Shown here one piece after another: positions 33,200-41,974 of a stretch of 64,000 bases of DNA. This DNA comes from an uncultured Trueperaceae bacterium (GTDB lineage: Bacteria > Deinococcota > Deinococci > Deinococcales > Trueperaceae): the NCBI GenBank assembly GCA_937907415.1, contig CALCHY010000311.1:1-64000 (forward strand). Direction: 5' to 3'. Each line of letters opens with the position of its first letter. The stretch's first letter is position 1. The notes under the pieces were generated by a model. That model was not told the origin of the DNA. It searched no databases and saw only the letters and a program-made list of their open reading frames with translations. Position numbers and translations under genes: made by a program.

Positions 33200-33513
33200 G
33201 GGGTGCGGTACTCCACGAGGAAGCGCTGAAAGCCGTCCTCGTCAATGTCATCATCGGCCACGACCTGGAAGAAGATGCCCGGCACGAAGGCTTGCAGGGT
33301 GCGCAGGACGTAATCACGCAGAACGCTGGCCGGTAGGGCGCGGCCCTGGTGGATGAACTCCAAGGCCAAGTTGCCGAAGTTGGGGCGTCCGGCAATGGTG
33401 TTGGTGCGGATGCGCAAGGCGTCGGCGATCTGCCGCGCCAGCGGGGAGCTGAACGTCTCCGGTACGGACACGCCGCCGTTGGATACATCGAAGTAAGCAA
33501 GTACGGGGTCCAT
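33196..33513 (-). CDS. Baseplate wedge gp25-like protein
   Basis: 105 residues from ATG 33513 (GGAGG with 5-base spacing; GTG 33516 is too close to it). SPLARQIADALRIRTNTIAGRPNFGNLALEFIHQG and FVPGIFFQVVADDDI follow the GPW/gp25 pattern of lysozyme-like wedge proteins that start sheath assembly. Overlaps the J-like gene by 4 bases. Confidence 0.65.
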   Translation of the reverse strand: MDPVLAYFDVSNGGVSVPETFSSPLARQIADALRIRTNTIAGRPNFGNLALEFIHQGRALPASVLRDYVLRTLQAFVPGIFFQVVADDDIDEDGFQRFLVEYRTP

Positions 33514-33562
33514 CACAGCCTCCGTAACGACGCTACTGTGGGCATCGACGCCGCCGCAGGAA

Positions 33563-34438
33563 TCATGTGGTGCTATTCGTGATGAGCCCCAGGTCGGCTA
33601 GCGCTGTTAGCAGGCTAGCGAGAGCCGGGGTGGTTGCGCCATCAGCGGCGGTCTTAGTGCCGGTCACGGCGGGCTTGGTGATGGGCGTAGTGCCGTAGAA
33701 GCCGAGCCTGACGGCGGCCAGACTGATGCCGCGTACCAGCGTGAGGATCAAGTCGTTGCTCGCGGTGTTCAGCACGAAGCTGTTGCCCTTGTCGTCCTTG
33801 ATGGTGAGGGCCTTGGCTACGCCGTCGGCCAGGATGGTGTAGACCACCCCCAGGCCGGTGTGCGTCACCCGCCAGCGCACCACGGTGTCGTCGAGGCGGT
33901 GTTCGTCCAGGACGACGGTGGACGGCCCGATGACCTCCGACGTGTCGCGGTTGGGGTCGGTCGGCCAGGGGTGCCGCGTCTGCCAGCCGTGGCCGCGACT
34001 ATCGAGGTGCGTGCGGCCGACATCCCCGTTGGGGCCGAACACCGGGTCGGAGGGGGCGTTCACGTAGCGGTCCTCGCCGCCGTTGCCCGCGCGCTTGGTG
34101 TAATCGACCGTCTCGCGCAAGTCGCTGTAGCGGTCGTCGGTGTTCTGCGGCCCGTAGGCGATGACAGCCAAGCCGATAGGGTTGATGGGCGACCTATCGA
34201 CCGGAGCCACCACCACACGCGTGCCCGGCTTCAACGGCTGCCAGTCCATCTGATCGCCGTGGAAGTGGTTGAGGAACACCGGGATGGGGTGCGGGGTGAT
34301 GGGGTCGGGGTTGGCGACGGAAGCGATCCACGGCATCTTCACACGTGCGTAATGGCGGGGGTACTTGACTCCTGCCTTGTTCGTCTCGGGTGAAGCCTTG
34401 TAGTTCGCCTCCACGACCTCGGAGATGTGGCAGATCAT
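33563..34438 (-). CDS. Baseplate spike/OB-fold protein (gpV/gp5-like)
   Basis: 291 residues from ATG 34438 (ATGA overlap). The N-terminal part has an OB-fold look (KYPRHYARVKMPWIASVAN, LKPGTRVVVAPVDRSPINPIGLAVI), the class of gpV/gp5 spikes that puncture the outer layers. The C-terminal part is beta-rich (VVLDEHRLDDTVVRWRVTHTG, ALTIKDDKGNSFVLNT), consistent with a beta-prism needle. Follows the hub gene as expected. Confidence 0.65.
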   Translation of the reverse strand: MICHISEVVEANYKASPETNKAGVKYPRHYARVKMPWIASVANPDPITPHPIPVFLNHFHGDQMDWQPLKPGTRVVVAPVDRSPINPIGLAVIAYGPQNTDDRYSDLRETVDYTKRAGNGGEDRYVNAPSDPVFGPNGDVGRTHLDSRGHGWQTRHPWPTDPNRDTSEVIGPSTVVLDEHRLDDTVVRWRVTHTGLGVVYTILADGVAKALTIKDDKGNSFVLNTASNDLILTLVRGISLAAVRLGFYGTTPITKPAVTGTKTAADGATTPALASLLTALADLGLITNSTT

Positions 34439-35622
34439 GCGGGGGCCTCCGCGCCGCGCCCGCCGCGCAAGGCGCCTTTGGTCTGCCAACCCGACTCGTC
34501 GATGATGTGGGTCACCGACACTATCTCCATAGGTGTGGCGTACAGGTCTTCCAGGCCCGGAGGCGGGTTGAGGGCCTTGATCTCGTCGAGCGGTAGGATG
34601 GGGAGTCCCGTAAGCAACGCGAAGTCGCCCTCGATGGACGCCCAGTAGTAATCACCGGCAGCGCGGTCGACGATATCTTGGGCGTCTTGCTGCGTGGCGG
34701 TGGACAAGAAGCCGATGTGCAGCGAGGTACCCTCCACCCCCATAGGGTTTGTGGCCGACACGACCACCGACTTCAGATCCAAGCCTTCCTCTGGCGCGAC
34801 CCAGGTCGCCTCGATGGTAGCCGGCGACTCCACGAAGCTCTGCCGTGGCGTCCAGGTGGTGAGGATCGGCGGGTTGGTGTCGCCGAGCTGGGTACGACGC
34901 GTGGAGAGCGTCCACGTGCGATATTCGCGCCCGAGTTGCGGCTTAGCGCCAGGGTAGAAGAAGTGAACCTCTCCGTTCATCTGGTCAAGCCAATGAACGA
35001 AGTTGGCCTTGGACCAGCGCTGTATGTAATCGAGGAGGTTGTTGTCACTCTCGCCGCCCTCGTCGGCCTCGCCTTGCGCGACATCTTCAACGTTAGCGCT
35101 GATGGGGAAGCGTTGCTGAAGCAGGGTGTCGGCAATGTACAGCACTTGAGCCGCCTCGGTGCCGGTGGCCGACGTGCGCGTTTCGCGTGCCTGGAACATC
35201 TGACTATCACACTCGACATCGACTGCCACGGGGTTCGTGCCGGCCGGGTAAGCCTGCATGATATACCCACTGAACACTTCCTGAAAGCTGCTCGGTCGAT
35301 CCTCGTAGCCGACCTCCACGCGCACAGGCATGGTCTTCTCGAACTCCGCGCCGACCAGTTTGGCCGACTCCTCGCCGATGATGGTGATGGTCGCCATATG
35401 CACCTGGTCGATGCCGAGGTTGACCTCCACGCGCCTTATCGCCGCGTCGTAACCGCGCACCGCCTGGACCCCGCCCTGACGAAGTTGGGTCATCAAACGC
35501 TTACCGTTGACGTAGACGCGAAAGGCGGGCTGGAAACCGAGCACGTAGCCCCCGCCGCCGAGGTCCCGGCCACCACTAGAGCCGCCGCCACCGACCAGTA
35601 GGCCGGTAGTGTCCGGCCTCAC
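34435..35622 (-). CDS. Baseplate hub protein, gpD-like
   Basis: 395 residues from GTG 35622 (GTGA overlap). After a Gly-rich leader, FQPAFRVYVNGKRLMTQL, AAIRRVEVNLGIDQVHMATITI, FEKTMPVRVEVGYEDR and VFSGYIMQAYPAG give the late-control-D/T4 gp27 hub layout. The hub forms the ring that holds the spike and joins it to the tube. Clear genomic order: hub, spike, gp25, J, I. Confidence 0.7.
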   Translation of the reverse strand: MRPDTTGLLVGGGGSSGGRDLGGGGYVLGFQPAFRVYVNGKRLMTQLRQGGVQAVRGYDAAIRRVEVNLGIDQVHMATITIIGEESAKLVGAEFEKTMPVRVEVGYEDRPSSFQEVFSGYIMQAYPAGTNPVAVDVECDSQMFQARETRTSATGTEAAQVLYIADTLLQQRFPISANVEDVAQGEADEGGESDNNLLDYIQRWSKANFVHWLDQMNGEVHFFYPGAKPQLGREYRTWTLSTRRTQLGDTNPPILTTWTPRQSFVESPATIEATWVAPEEGLDLKSVVVSATNPMGVEGTSLHIGFLSTATQQDAQDIVDRAAGDYYWASIEGDFALLTGLPILPLDEIKALNPPPGLEDLYATPMEIVSVTHIIDESGWQTKGALRGGRGAEAPA

Positions 35623-36071
35623 CGCGCCACCTCTGGCCGTCGTTCGCGCCTCACGACCACGCCATAGATGTCCACTTGGTTCTGAAGGTAGTTGAAGTAC
35701 GCCTGCACCCACGCGGGAACGTCGCCGTGCCTGACCGCCACTGGCGGCACCAGCGGTTCGGTGTTGGGGATGATCGAGTACCCCATGCCGCTAGCCGCCG
35801 TCCACGGCGAGATCATGTCGGGGAAGCTGGCGGCGCGACCCTCACTGGGGATGCGCAGCGGGTAACCACCGGGCCAATAACCAGTCAACCAAGCGTTATG
35901 CAGACTGAGGGTGTTCACGCCAGACTGGAAGTTGATGCCCAGCGTGCCGGCGTGGTACTTGCCGATCCGTTCATCCTCGGCGTACAGCGCGAACGGGTTG
36001 TTCGGCGGCCGGTACGCGCTAGCGATAGCCTGCCAGATGCGCTGCCGGTGGGGGATAACGAATATGGGCAT
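35619..36071 (-). CDS. Baseplate-region unknown protein
   Basis: 150 residues. Aromatic and proline rich (NAWLTGYWPGGYPLRIPSEG, DMISPWTAASGMGYSIIPN), basic at the C-terminus. Lies between two tail genes and overlaps both by 1-4 bases. Position suggests a tube-hub connector, but no family is recognised. Confidence 0.55.
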   Translation of the reverse strand: MPIFVIPHRQRIWQAIASAYRPPNNPFALYAEDERIGKYHAGTLGINFQSGVNTLSLHNAWLTGYWPGGYPLRIPSEGRAASFPDMISPWTAASGMGYSIIPNTEPLVPPVAVRHGDVPAWVQAYFNYLQNQVDIYGVVVRRERRPEVAR

Positions 36072-36577
36072 CAGTTGAACTCTACTCTGTACTCTGGAAC
36101 CTGCATCAGGGTGATACTGACCGGGATGGTGCTTGGCATCTGCGCGTCGGCCCCGCCGAACGAGGGAACATCCTCTTGCAGCGCGATCTCGCTGTCCAGC
36201 GACTGAAGCGCCACCACCATAGCGTCACGCTTCGGCGCGTGGAACAGCATCAGTGGGCTGGGGCCGTTATCGTCGATGAACTTCTTGATGGCCAGGTACT
36301 CGTCGTACACGTTAGCGCCAGGGTCGCGACCACTCGACCTCGCCTCGCTGGCGAGGAACTTGTTCCAAGCGTTCAGCTTCGCCTCGAACGACCACGCCAA
36401 CCCCGAGCCGTAGCCTTGGCTGACGTAAGGCGCGTTCATGCCCGGCAGCGGCTGGATGTTCAAGGTGCTGCGGTACCCTTCGGAGATTATCGGCACGTCG
36501 CTGAAGAGCCACAACTGCCCCGTCTTGATGGTGCTGAGGTAGAAGCTTGGCGGTGGGAGTTCACGTTGGCTATCCAT
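36071..36577 (-). CDS. Tail/baseplate initiator-region unknown protein
   Basis: 168 residues from ATG 36577 (GTG 36580 is possible). Strands such as GQLWLFSDVPIISEGYRST and a late ISITLMQVPEYRVEF-like end resemble beta-sandwich tail proteins near the tape measure. The spot directly downstream of the tape measure is usually held by a LysM or tail-terminator-like protein in contractile tails. Not recognised. Confidence 0.55.
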   Translation of the reverse strand: MDSQRELPPPSFYLSTIKTGQLWLFSDVPIISEGYRSTLNIQPLPGMNAPYVSQGYGSGLAWSFEAKLNAWNKFLASEARSSGRDPGANVYDEYLAIKKFIDDNGPSPLMLFHAPKRDAMVVALQSLDSEIALQEDVPSFGGADAQMPSTIPVSITLMQVPEYRVEFN

Positions 36578-39500
36578 CACCTGGCTCCACTTCTCGCGGC
36601 GTACTGAGCGTTGCGGGCCGAGATGGGGGCCGCCAGCTCCCGGACGATGAGATCCGATATCGCCTGGAACAAGTTGCGCTTCAAGTCGGGGCCATCAAGG
36701 ATGGCGTCGACGGTCGCCTGGGCGATCTCCTCAGCCGACTGCCCCGGCGCGGCCTCCACCTTGACACCGCCAACGTCGATGGTCAGCGGCGCACTCACGG
36801 TACTGCCGGTATCCGTGGGCGGCTGAACCGTGTTGAAGCCGCTGTAAAGGCCGTCAAGGCTCATCGGGTCGACGCGCTGGCCATCGCGGTAGGCCCCGAT
36901 GTGGACATGTGTGCCGTCGCCACCGCTGCTGCTGTACACCTTGCCGGTGTTCCCCTGCACGGCGAACGCCTGCCCGGCGCGCACGCCACGCGGATCGGCT
37001 CCGTACTGCGCCTTCGTGTCGTCAGACAGGTGCGAGTAAGTGATGGTCGCTAGTCCGTAGGCGTCGCGGAAGATGGCGCTATTCCCGAAGATGCTGGTCC
37101 CGCCACCGCCGAACAGGTCGGCGTTCCTGGCGTAATCGGCGTCTGTGTACAGGTACTCGACGGACCCCCCGGCCAGCGCTTTGATGTTCGGGTCGCTGAG
37201 CACCACATCAAGGCCGGTGTGCGACCCGTAACTGTTGTTACGCGCCGCCCCGTAAGGCTCCGTGATGACGCCGCCCCAGAAGTTGCCGCCAGCCGTCGTG
37301 GCGGCCTTGCTGTCGTCCACACTCGGCGCTGCGGGGCTCGGCGAGGCCGTGGAGGGGCGCGGGATGCTGGTGCCGCGAATGAAGCGCAAGTCGGGATCCT
37401 GCACGAAGCCGGTGAACACGTCACCGACTTGGCTGGGGCGCAAGTAGCTGGTAGCGGTCAGCGCCTCCGCGCTCTTCTTGGTGTTCCCCTCGATCACGCC
37501 TAGGGCAGCGAGGATGCCCTTCAGGTACTCGATGCCTTGCTCCTCGCCACCTTGGGCCGCGACGACGCTATCCCAGATGTCGCCGATGCGCGCCGCGCTC
37601 TCAACGTCAACCACGGCGTTCGAGCTCAACACCGCGCCGTCCTCGCCCACCAACGCAGCGCGGCCCGTCTGCACCGAGCGCCGCAGCGCCACCCCGAGCA
37701 GCGCCTCGCCTGACATGGTGAGGTCACCCTGCATCACCGGCTGCATGGCGTACTGCACAGCCTGGAACACTTCGGTGTTGTTGTACGGAACATTCGGGTT
37801 GGCGCGGTAGAACTCGTCCACCGTGAGCGCCAGGTCGCTGCGGATGTCGCTCTCGCTGGCGCCCTCGGTCATCATCAGCGCGGCGCGGTTACGCAAGATG
37901 GTGGCGATGCCGCCCTTACGCATCGCCTCCTGCATCGTCCAAGCGGGGTCGGGGCCGGGGCGCATCCACTCCGGGAACTGACTGCCTTTGATCCTGGGGG
38001 TGATGACATCCAGCACGTGACTGCCGGCGTTGCCGACGCGCCGCCAGAAGAGCTCAGAACCACTCATGTTCGCGTCGTAACCCGCCTGCGCCGCGAGTTC
38101 TGGGCTCATCGCGGCGAACTCACGCCAGTTGCGGGCGATGTTCCCACTCTGCATGGCGGTGGCGGCGGTCACTCCGATGGCCGCCGCCGCCGCGAGCGGG
38201 ATGGCTGGCCCCGCCATGAGGGCCTTGCCAAGGGCGCCGAACCCCGCCGACGCCCCGCCCGCGAAGGCTTTCACGACGCCCGCCCCAGCCCCGCCGAGCA
38301 GCCAGTTGGTGCCGGCCATGCCGCCCATTAGTCCACTGGCCATCAACGCCGACTGCATACTGAGGCTGGCGAAAGTGTTCGACTGCGGGGCGCGCGCCGC
38401 CCAAGTGAACTGCTTGTCGGTGATGAGCTTAGCCGCGTCGACGAACGCCTGCCCAGCCGTGAGGATCGCGCCGGCGCTGTCGACGTACTGGCCGTTGCGG
38501 GTCTGCATGTACTCCGAGATGTGCCGCGCCGTGCGAATAGGATCCGAGCTGTCGACGACGGCGTTCAGTGAGGTCCCCAGAAGCTGCGACACGAGGCCGG
38601 TGCCGAAGCCGGTGATGCTACCGAATATTCGGTCGACGAGCGAGATGACCTCTTCCCCGGCGTTGGAATCGAGGAAGGACTCGAAAGCGTCGTTCAGCTG
38701 CGTCAAGTTCGTGCGAACCTTATCCAACGAGTCGGAGTACAACTCGACGCGGAAGTTCTGGTACAACGCGCCCATGCGGTCTACCTGGCCGGCGGTCGTA
38801 CCCGCACGGCGCGTCAGGTAGTCAGGCCCGAAGCCCATCTCAGAGAGCATCTGGATGAGCACCTTGCCAGGATCCGCCGCGTTAGCGCCGCCCATCTCCT
38901 GTTCGATCTCAAGGAGACGGTTCCTCGGCAACTCGAAGCGCAGCGCCAACGAGCGGAAGCGGTCGGGGCCACCGGAGTAGAGCTCCGACAGGGCCACCAT
39001 CGCGCCCTTGGTGCCCTGCACCGGGTCACGAGCGACCAGCAAGGCGCGGGCCAGAGCGCCCGTCTGCAAGCCAGCCTGGAACTCGTCTTGCGTCTGCGCC
39101 GTGATGCGGATGATAGGCGCCAACTGGCGAAACTGCTCCGCGAGTTCGGGGCGCGACAGACCCATCTCCTGAGCCGTGACGGGCATACCGGCGAAGTAAT
39201 CGCTGTAGATGAGGCGCCGCGATTCACTACCCGCCAACTGGCGCGAGATACCCAGCTTGTCGGACATCAAGGCGTTCTGAAGCAAGGTCTGGCGCTCTTC
39301 TAGATCCAGAGCCTGCCCGATGGTGCTCTGCGCCGCGTAGCCGACGACGTTGCCGATGTTCTGCGCCATGTACAAACCGGCCGCGCCGCGCATCAGGTTC
39401 TGGTAGTTGAAGATCCCGCGAACGCCGCCCAAGACGCGACGGTACTGGCCGCTGGCGTGCTTCACGCCGCCCCACGTGCTTTCCCACATGCCGCCTAGGT

Positions 39501-40314
39501 TGGGGCCGGGGAACAGGTCGCTGAAGCCGACCCAGCGGCCGCCGTACATGCCCTGCCCGCCGTAGGAGGGGCCTCCCTGGGGCGGAAGCGCGTAGCCGCC
39601 GCCAGGGGGAGGTGGGGGCGTGAAGCCGCCGCCACCACCGGGGGGTGGAGGTGCGTAGCCGCCGCCAGGGGGTGGTGTGTAGCCGCCACCGGGTGGGGGC
39701 GGCGTGTAGCCAGGGCCACCGACTTGGTGGTACGTGCCGTTCGGGCCGATGCGCCACACGCGCCCGTCAGCGCTGGTGTAGGTCCGTCCGGCGACGGGGC
39801 CGCCACTCCATTGCTGCGACCGCCCTGCGGCGCTTTCCGGGGTGTAAGTGGAGCCGTAGCCGGGAACGTACACCATGCCGCTTGGCATCGGCGCTGACGG
39901 CAGGGTCATCGGCGTAGCGATCGGCCGGGCGGCGCGGGGGAACTCGATGCTCCCCCGGCCAGGCAAGTACACCGTGCCGCCCGGCATGGGCACGCCGCCG
40001 AAGATCGTTCCTTGAGACGGCGACGCGCCCCGCACCCCGACGCTGGCAGCCGCCGCCGCCGCTGCGGCCCCAGCCCCAGCCCTAGCCCCAACCCCGGCAA
40101 CCCCAGCGCCAGCCGCCGCCGCGCTGACGGACGCTAGGGCGACGGCCAGGCTATCGAGCTGCCCCACCGAGTCGCGGACCATCGCCTTGATGGACGCCCC
40201 GATGGACTTGATGGCCGTGTCGAGGTTCCGCGCCTCTGTGAGCGCCTTCGAGAAGTCGATATCCGCCCGGAAGGACGCACCGAAGATGCTGACGCCCTTC
40301 TCACCCGGTGGCAT
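36577..40314 (-). CDS. Tape measure protein with M23 peptidase domain
   Basis: 1245 residues. N-terminus ISIFGASF-like then helical; a Gly/Pro-rich repeat at about 200-270 (YTPPPGGGYAPPPPGGGG pattern); hydrophobic patches near 640-720; and a LytM/M23 endopeptidase at about 1010-1155 with SHTGLDVVLSD (first His and Asp) and GTHVHIGAYRDGQ (HxH). The tape measure sets tail length; the peptidase domain should cut peptidoglycan cross-links during DNA entry. At about 0.15 nm per residue the tail would be near 185 nm, by the usual rule of thumb. Confidence 0.85.
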   Translation of the reverse strand: MPPGEKGVSIFGASFRADIDFSKALTEARNLDTAIKSIGASIKAMVRDSVGQLDSLAVALASVSAAAAGAGVAGVGARAGAGAAAAAAAASVGVRGASPSQGTIFGGVPMPGGTVYLPGRGSIEFPRAARPIATPMTLPSAPMPSGMVYVPGYGSTYTPESAAGRSQQWSGGPVAGRTYTSADGRVWRIGPNGTYHQVGGPGYTPPPPGGGYTPPPGGGYAPPPPGGGGGFTPPPPPGGGYALPPQGGPSYGGQGMYGGRWVGFSDLFPGPNLGGMWESTWGGVKHASGQYRRVLGGVRGIFNYQNLMRGAAGLYMAQNIGNVVGYAAQSTIGQALDLEERQTLLQNALMSDKLGISRQLAGSESRRLIYSDYFAGMPVTAQEMGLSRPELAEQFRQLAPIIRITAQTQDEFQAGLQTGALARALLVARDPVQGTKGAMVALSELYSGGPDRFRSLALRFELPRNRLLEIEQEMGGANAADPGKVLIQMLSEMGFGPDYLTRRAGTTAGQVDRMGALYQNFRVELYSDSLDKVRTNLTQLNDAFESFLDSNAGEEVISLVDRIFGSITGFGTGLVSQLLGTSLNAVVDSSDPIRTARHISEYMQTRNGQYVDSAGAILTAGQAFVDAAKLITDKQFTWAARAPQSNTFASLSMQSALMASGLMGGMAGTNWLLGGAGAGVVKAFAGGASAGFGALGKALMAGPAIPLAAAAAIGVTAATAMQSGNIARNWREFAAMSPELAAQAGYDANMSGSELFWRRVGNAGSHVLDVITPRIKGSQFPEWMRPGPDPAWTMQEAMRKGGIATILRNRAALMMTEGASESDIRSDLALTVDEFYRANPNVPYNNTEVFQAVQYAMQPVMQGDLTMSGEALLGVALRRSVQTGRAALVGEDGAVLSSNAVVDVESAARIGDIWDSVVAAQGGEEQGIEYLKGILAALGVIEGNTKKSAEALTATSYLRPSQVGDVFTGFVQDPDLRFIRGTSIPRPSTASPSPAAPSVDDSKAATTAGGNFWGGVITEPYGAARNNSYGSHTGLDVVLSDPNIKALAGGSVEYLYTDADYARNADLFGGGGTSIFGNSAIFRDAYGLATITYSHLSDDTKAQYGADPRGVRAGQAFAVQGNTGKVYSSSGGDGTHVHIGAYRDGQRVDPMSLDGLYSGFNTVQPPTDTGSTVSAPLTIDVGGVKVEAAPGQSAEEIAQATVDAILDGPDLKRNLFQAISDLIVRELAAPISARNAQYAARSGAR

Positions 40315-40316
40315 GA

Positions 40317-40637
40317 CTACCCCCGGCCGCGCTTGCGCTGCATGGCTTGGATAGCGTCCTTGCGGCGCTTTGCCTCGCGCTCGTTCGCGTCACGCACGCT
40401 GTCATACCACTCGCGCAACTCATCTAACGGCAGGGTACGGAGGTCGGTGATTCGTTCGCCGGAATGTTTGAGGTACATGATGTACCCCTTACGCGCCACC
40501 TCGTGAGCACGCTGCATGTTGTACAGGTGTTCTATCCAATCACTTGCCGGCAACTCGCCGCTTACCATCTTTTGGCTTAGCTGACGGATCGCCATCTTCA
40601 GGTACACCGGGAAACGGGGTTGGCTTGCCGCCAACAT
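40317..40637 (-). CDS. Small helical protein before tape measure, tail-assembly-chaperone-like position
   Basis: 106 residues from ATG 40637, which has GGAGGG 8 bases upstream. Mostly helical and basic (HEVARKGYIMYLKHSGERI, DANEREAKRRKDAIQAMQRK). It overlaps the previous gene by 98 bases in the +1 frame and ends 2 bases before the tape measure. This is where tail assembly chaperones with translational frameshifts lie (gpG/GT in lambda). The good ribosome binding site argues for independent translation. Confidence 0.6.
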   Translation of the reverse strand: MLAASQPRFPVYLKMAIRQLSQKMVSGELPASDWIEHLYNMQRAHEVARKGYIMYLKHSGERITDLRTLPLDELREWYDSVRDANEREAKRRKDAIQAMQRKRGRG

Positions 40638-41307
40638 CCACCCTGCCCTCCAATATCTCGCTGAGCGGCTTGTAATCACGCATCATCAAGTGGCGAGTCA
40701 GGAGCTGGAAGTCGTACCAAGTGATGTTCATGAACGCCGCGAACGGCACGTCGCCGCGCTTGTCGAACATGCCCGCCTCTGGCGTGCCGAAGCGCGTCAC
40801 CAACCACGTCAGTTGAGCGCTGAAGAGCACCGTCTCGTCGCCACCATCGGTCGGCAGGCGTTGCTCCGCTAGCTTGCGGTCTTGCATCGTGTGGAGCTTC
40901 AGGTACGCATCGCGGGTCACGTCCACGTCATCGCGCAGCGAGAACGCCTCCTGCCCGGTGGATGGGTGCGTGCCAGAGTCGATGAGCCGGTTGAGGGCGT
41001 CATAGTCAACGCCGGCCATCTGGTCCAACTGCGCGGCTGTCAGCACCGGATCGGTGCGCTGTTCAAGGTTGAGGCGCATCACGGCCTCGCCGTACTGGCG
41101 CGAACCCGGACGCGCATCCCTCGCCGCCTTCTCGTGAATATCGAGCACCTGGCGCAGCGTGTTGGGGCGCACGTCGATCTTGTCAACGCCGTCGATGGGG
41201 TGCAAGAGTTCGAGCGTGAACGGCTCGATGTAATCGACAACCGGCGCCAGCCCACCATCGTCGGTGAGGATGACGCCGTAAATCAGACGAACATGCTTAG
41301 CTTTCAT
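40540..41307 (-). CDS. Tail assembly chaperone-like protein
   Basis: 255 residues from ATG 41307 (GGAGGACG upstream). Helical and acidic with a MFDKRGDVPFAAFMNITWYDFQLLTRHLM core near residue 190-220. The last 45 residues are a low-complexity, hydrophilic tail (FPGVPEDGDPSAKPKDGKRR) that overlaps the next gene. Order tube, this gene, short overlapping gene, tape measure matches chaperone pairs. If frameshifting occurs it would have to be +1 or -2. Confidence 0.55.
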   Translation of the reverse strand: MKAKHVRLIYGVILTDDGGLAPVVDYIEPFTLELLHPIDGVDKIDVRPNTLRQVLDIHEKAARDARPGSRQYGEAVMRLNLEQRTDPVLTAAQLDQMAGVDYDALNRLIDSGTHPSTGQEAFSLRDDVDVTRDAYLKLHTMQDRKLAEQRLPTDGGDETVLFSAQLTWLVTRFGTPEAGMFDKRGDVPFAAFMNITWYDFQLLTRHLMMRDYKPLSEILEGRVDVGGKPTPFPGVPEDGDPSAKPKDGKRRVAGK

Positions 41308-41345
41308 ACCGTCCTCCACGGCTACGGCGGGAGGTTTGATTTGTT

Positions 41346-41373
41346 GGCCCCCACCCCGTAGCAAGTGGGGGCC
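41346..41373 (-). terminator. Strong hairpin between tail tube and chaperone genes
   Basis: Perfect 9-bp stem GGCCCCCAC/GTGGGGGCC with a 10-base loop, in the 103-base gap. No U-run follows on the minus strand (AACAAATC), so it is either a weak terminator/attenuator that lowers expression after the abundant sheath and tube, or an RNA-stabilising hairpin. Confidence 0.45.
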
Positions 41374-41410
41374 TGGTGCGAGAACGCCCTACGGGGCGGA
41401 AACGCCTAGA

Positions 41411-41974
41411 TCAAGTGGCGTCGTAGTGGTTGATAGTCGTCCTCTTAGGACGCTTCAGCACATCGAACGCGACGGAGTAGTTGCTGTTGTCACCACCGGC
41501 GTACACGACCACGACACTCTCGTACACGTCCTCGAAGTTGTAGAGCTCAGCGGCAGACGCGGAGTTCTCGTCGCTCGGCTCGTTCTCCTCGAAGAGGCCG
41601 CGCACCGTGATGCCCATAGTGGCTTGCGGGATGAGGTCGGGCCGTCTGGCCGCCAGCTTCACGCAGCAATCCAAGAAGGCGGTGATGTTCTCGTTCAGGT
41701 AATGCCGCGTAGCGGGCGCATCGCCCTTCACGACGAAGGCCGGGAAGGTGCAGGTCAAGCGCTCCACGGTGAACGGCGTCACGCGAGGCGTCGGGCCGCG
41801 TGCGCCCTGATCGTAACTGGGGTTGAACCCCAGTGGACGGGCGGGCGGGGCACCGACGGCGTTCCAGACGCGCGTGTTGATGAGCGAGAGGTCGACCCCT
41901 TCGGTGTCGATACGCGCCTGCGTGAACAGGCGGCCTAGCGTCTCTGTGTTGATGGCGAACTCGACTTCGTACAT
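41411..41974 (-). CDS. Tail tube protein
   Basis: 187 residues. Follows the sheath directly with a one-base overlap (TGATG), the normal place of the tube gene in contractile tails. Beta-rich: YEVEFAINTETLGRLF, VTPFTVERLTCTFPAFVVKG, ESVVVVYAGGDNSNYSVAFDVLK. Length fits tube proteins (about 140-190). Assigned by context; the fold is not certain. Confidence 0.6.
   Translation of the reverse strand: MYEVEFAINTETLGRLFTQARIDTEGVDLSLINTRVWNAVGAPPARPLGFNPSYDQGARGPTPRVTPFTVERLTCTFPAFVVKGDAPATRHYLNENITAFLDCCVKLAARRPDLIPQATMGITVRGLFEENEPSDENSASAAELYNFEDVYESVVVVYAGGDNSNYSVAFDVLKRPKRTTINHYDAT

Noticed and set aside
41346..41373. Classical intrinsic terminator after the tail tube gene
   Set aside because: The hairpin is strong but lacks a following U-run on the transcribed strand, so it is listed only as a possible attenuator.
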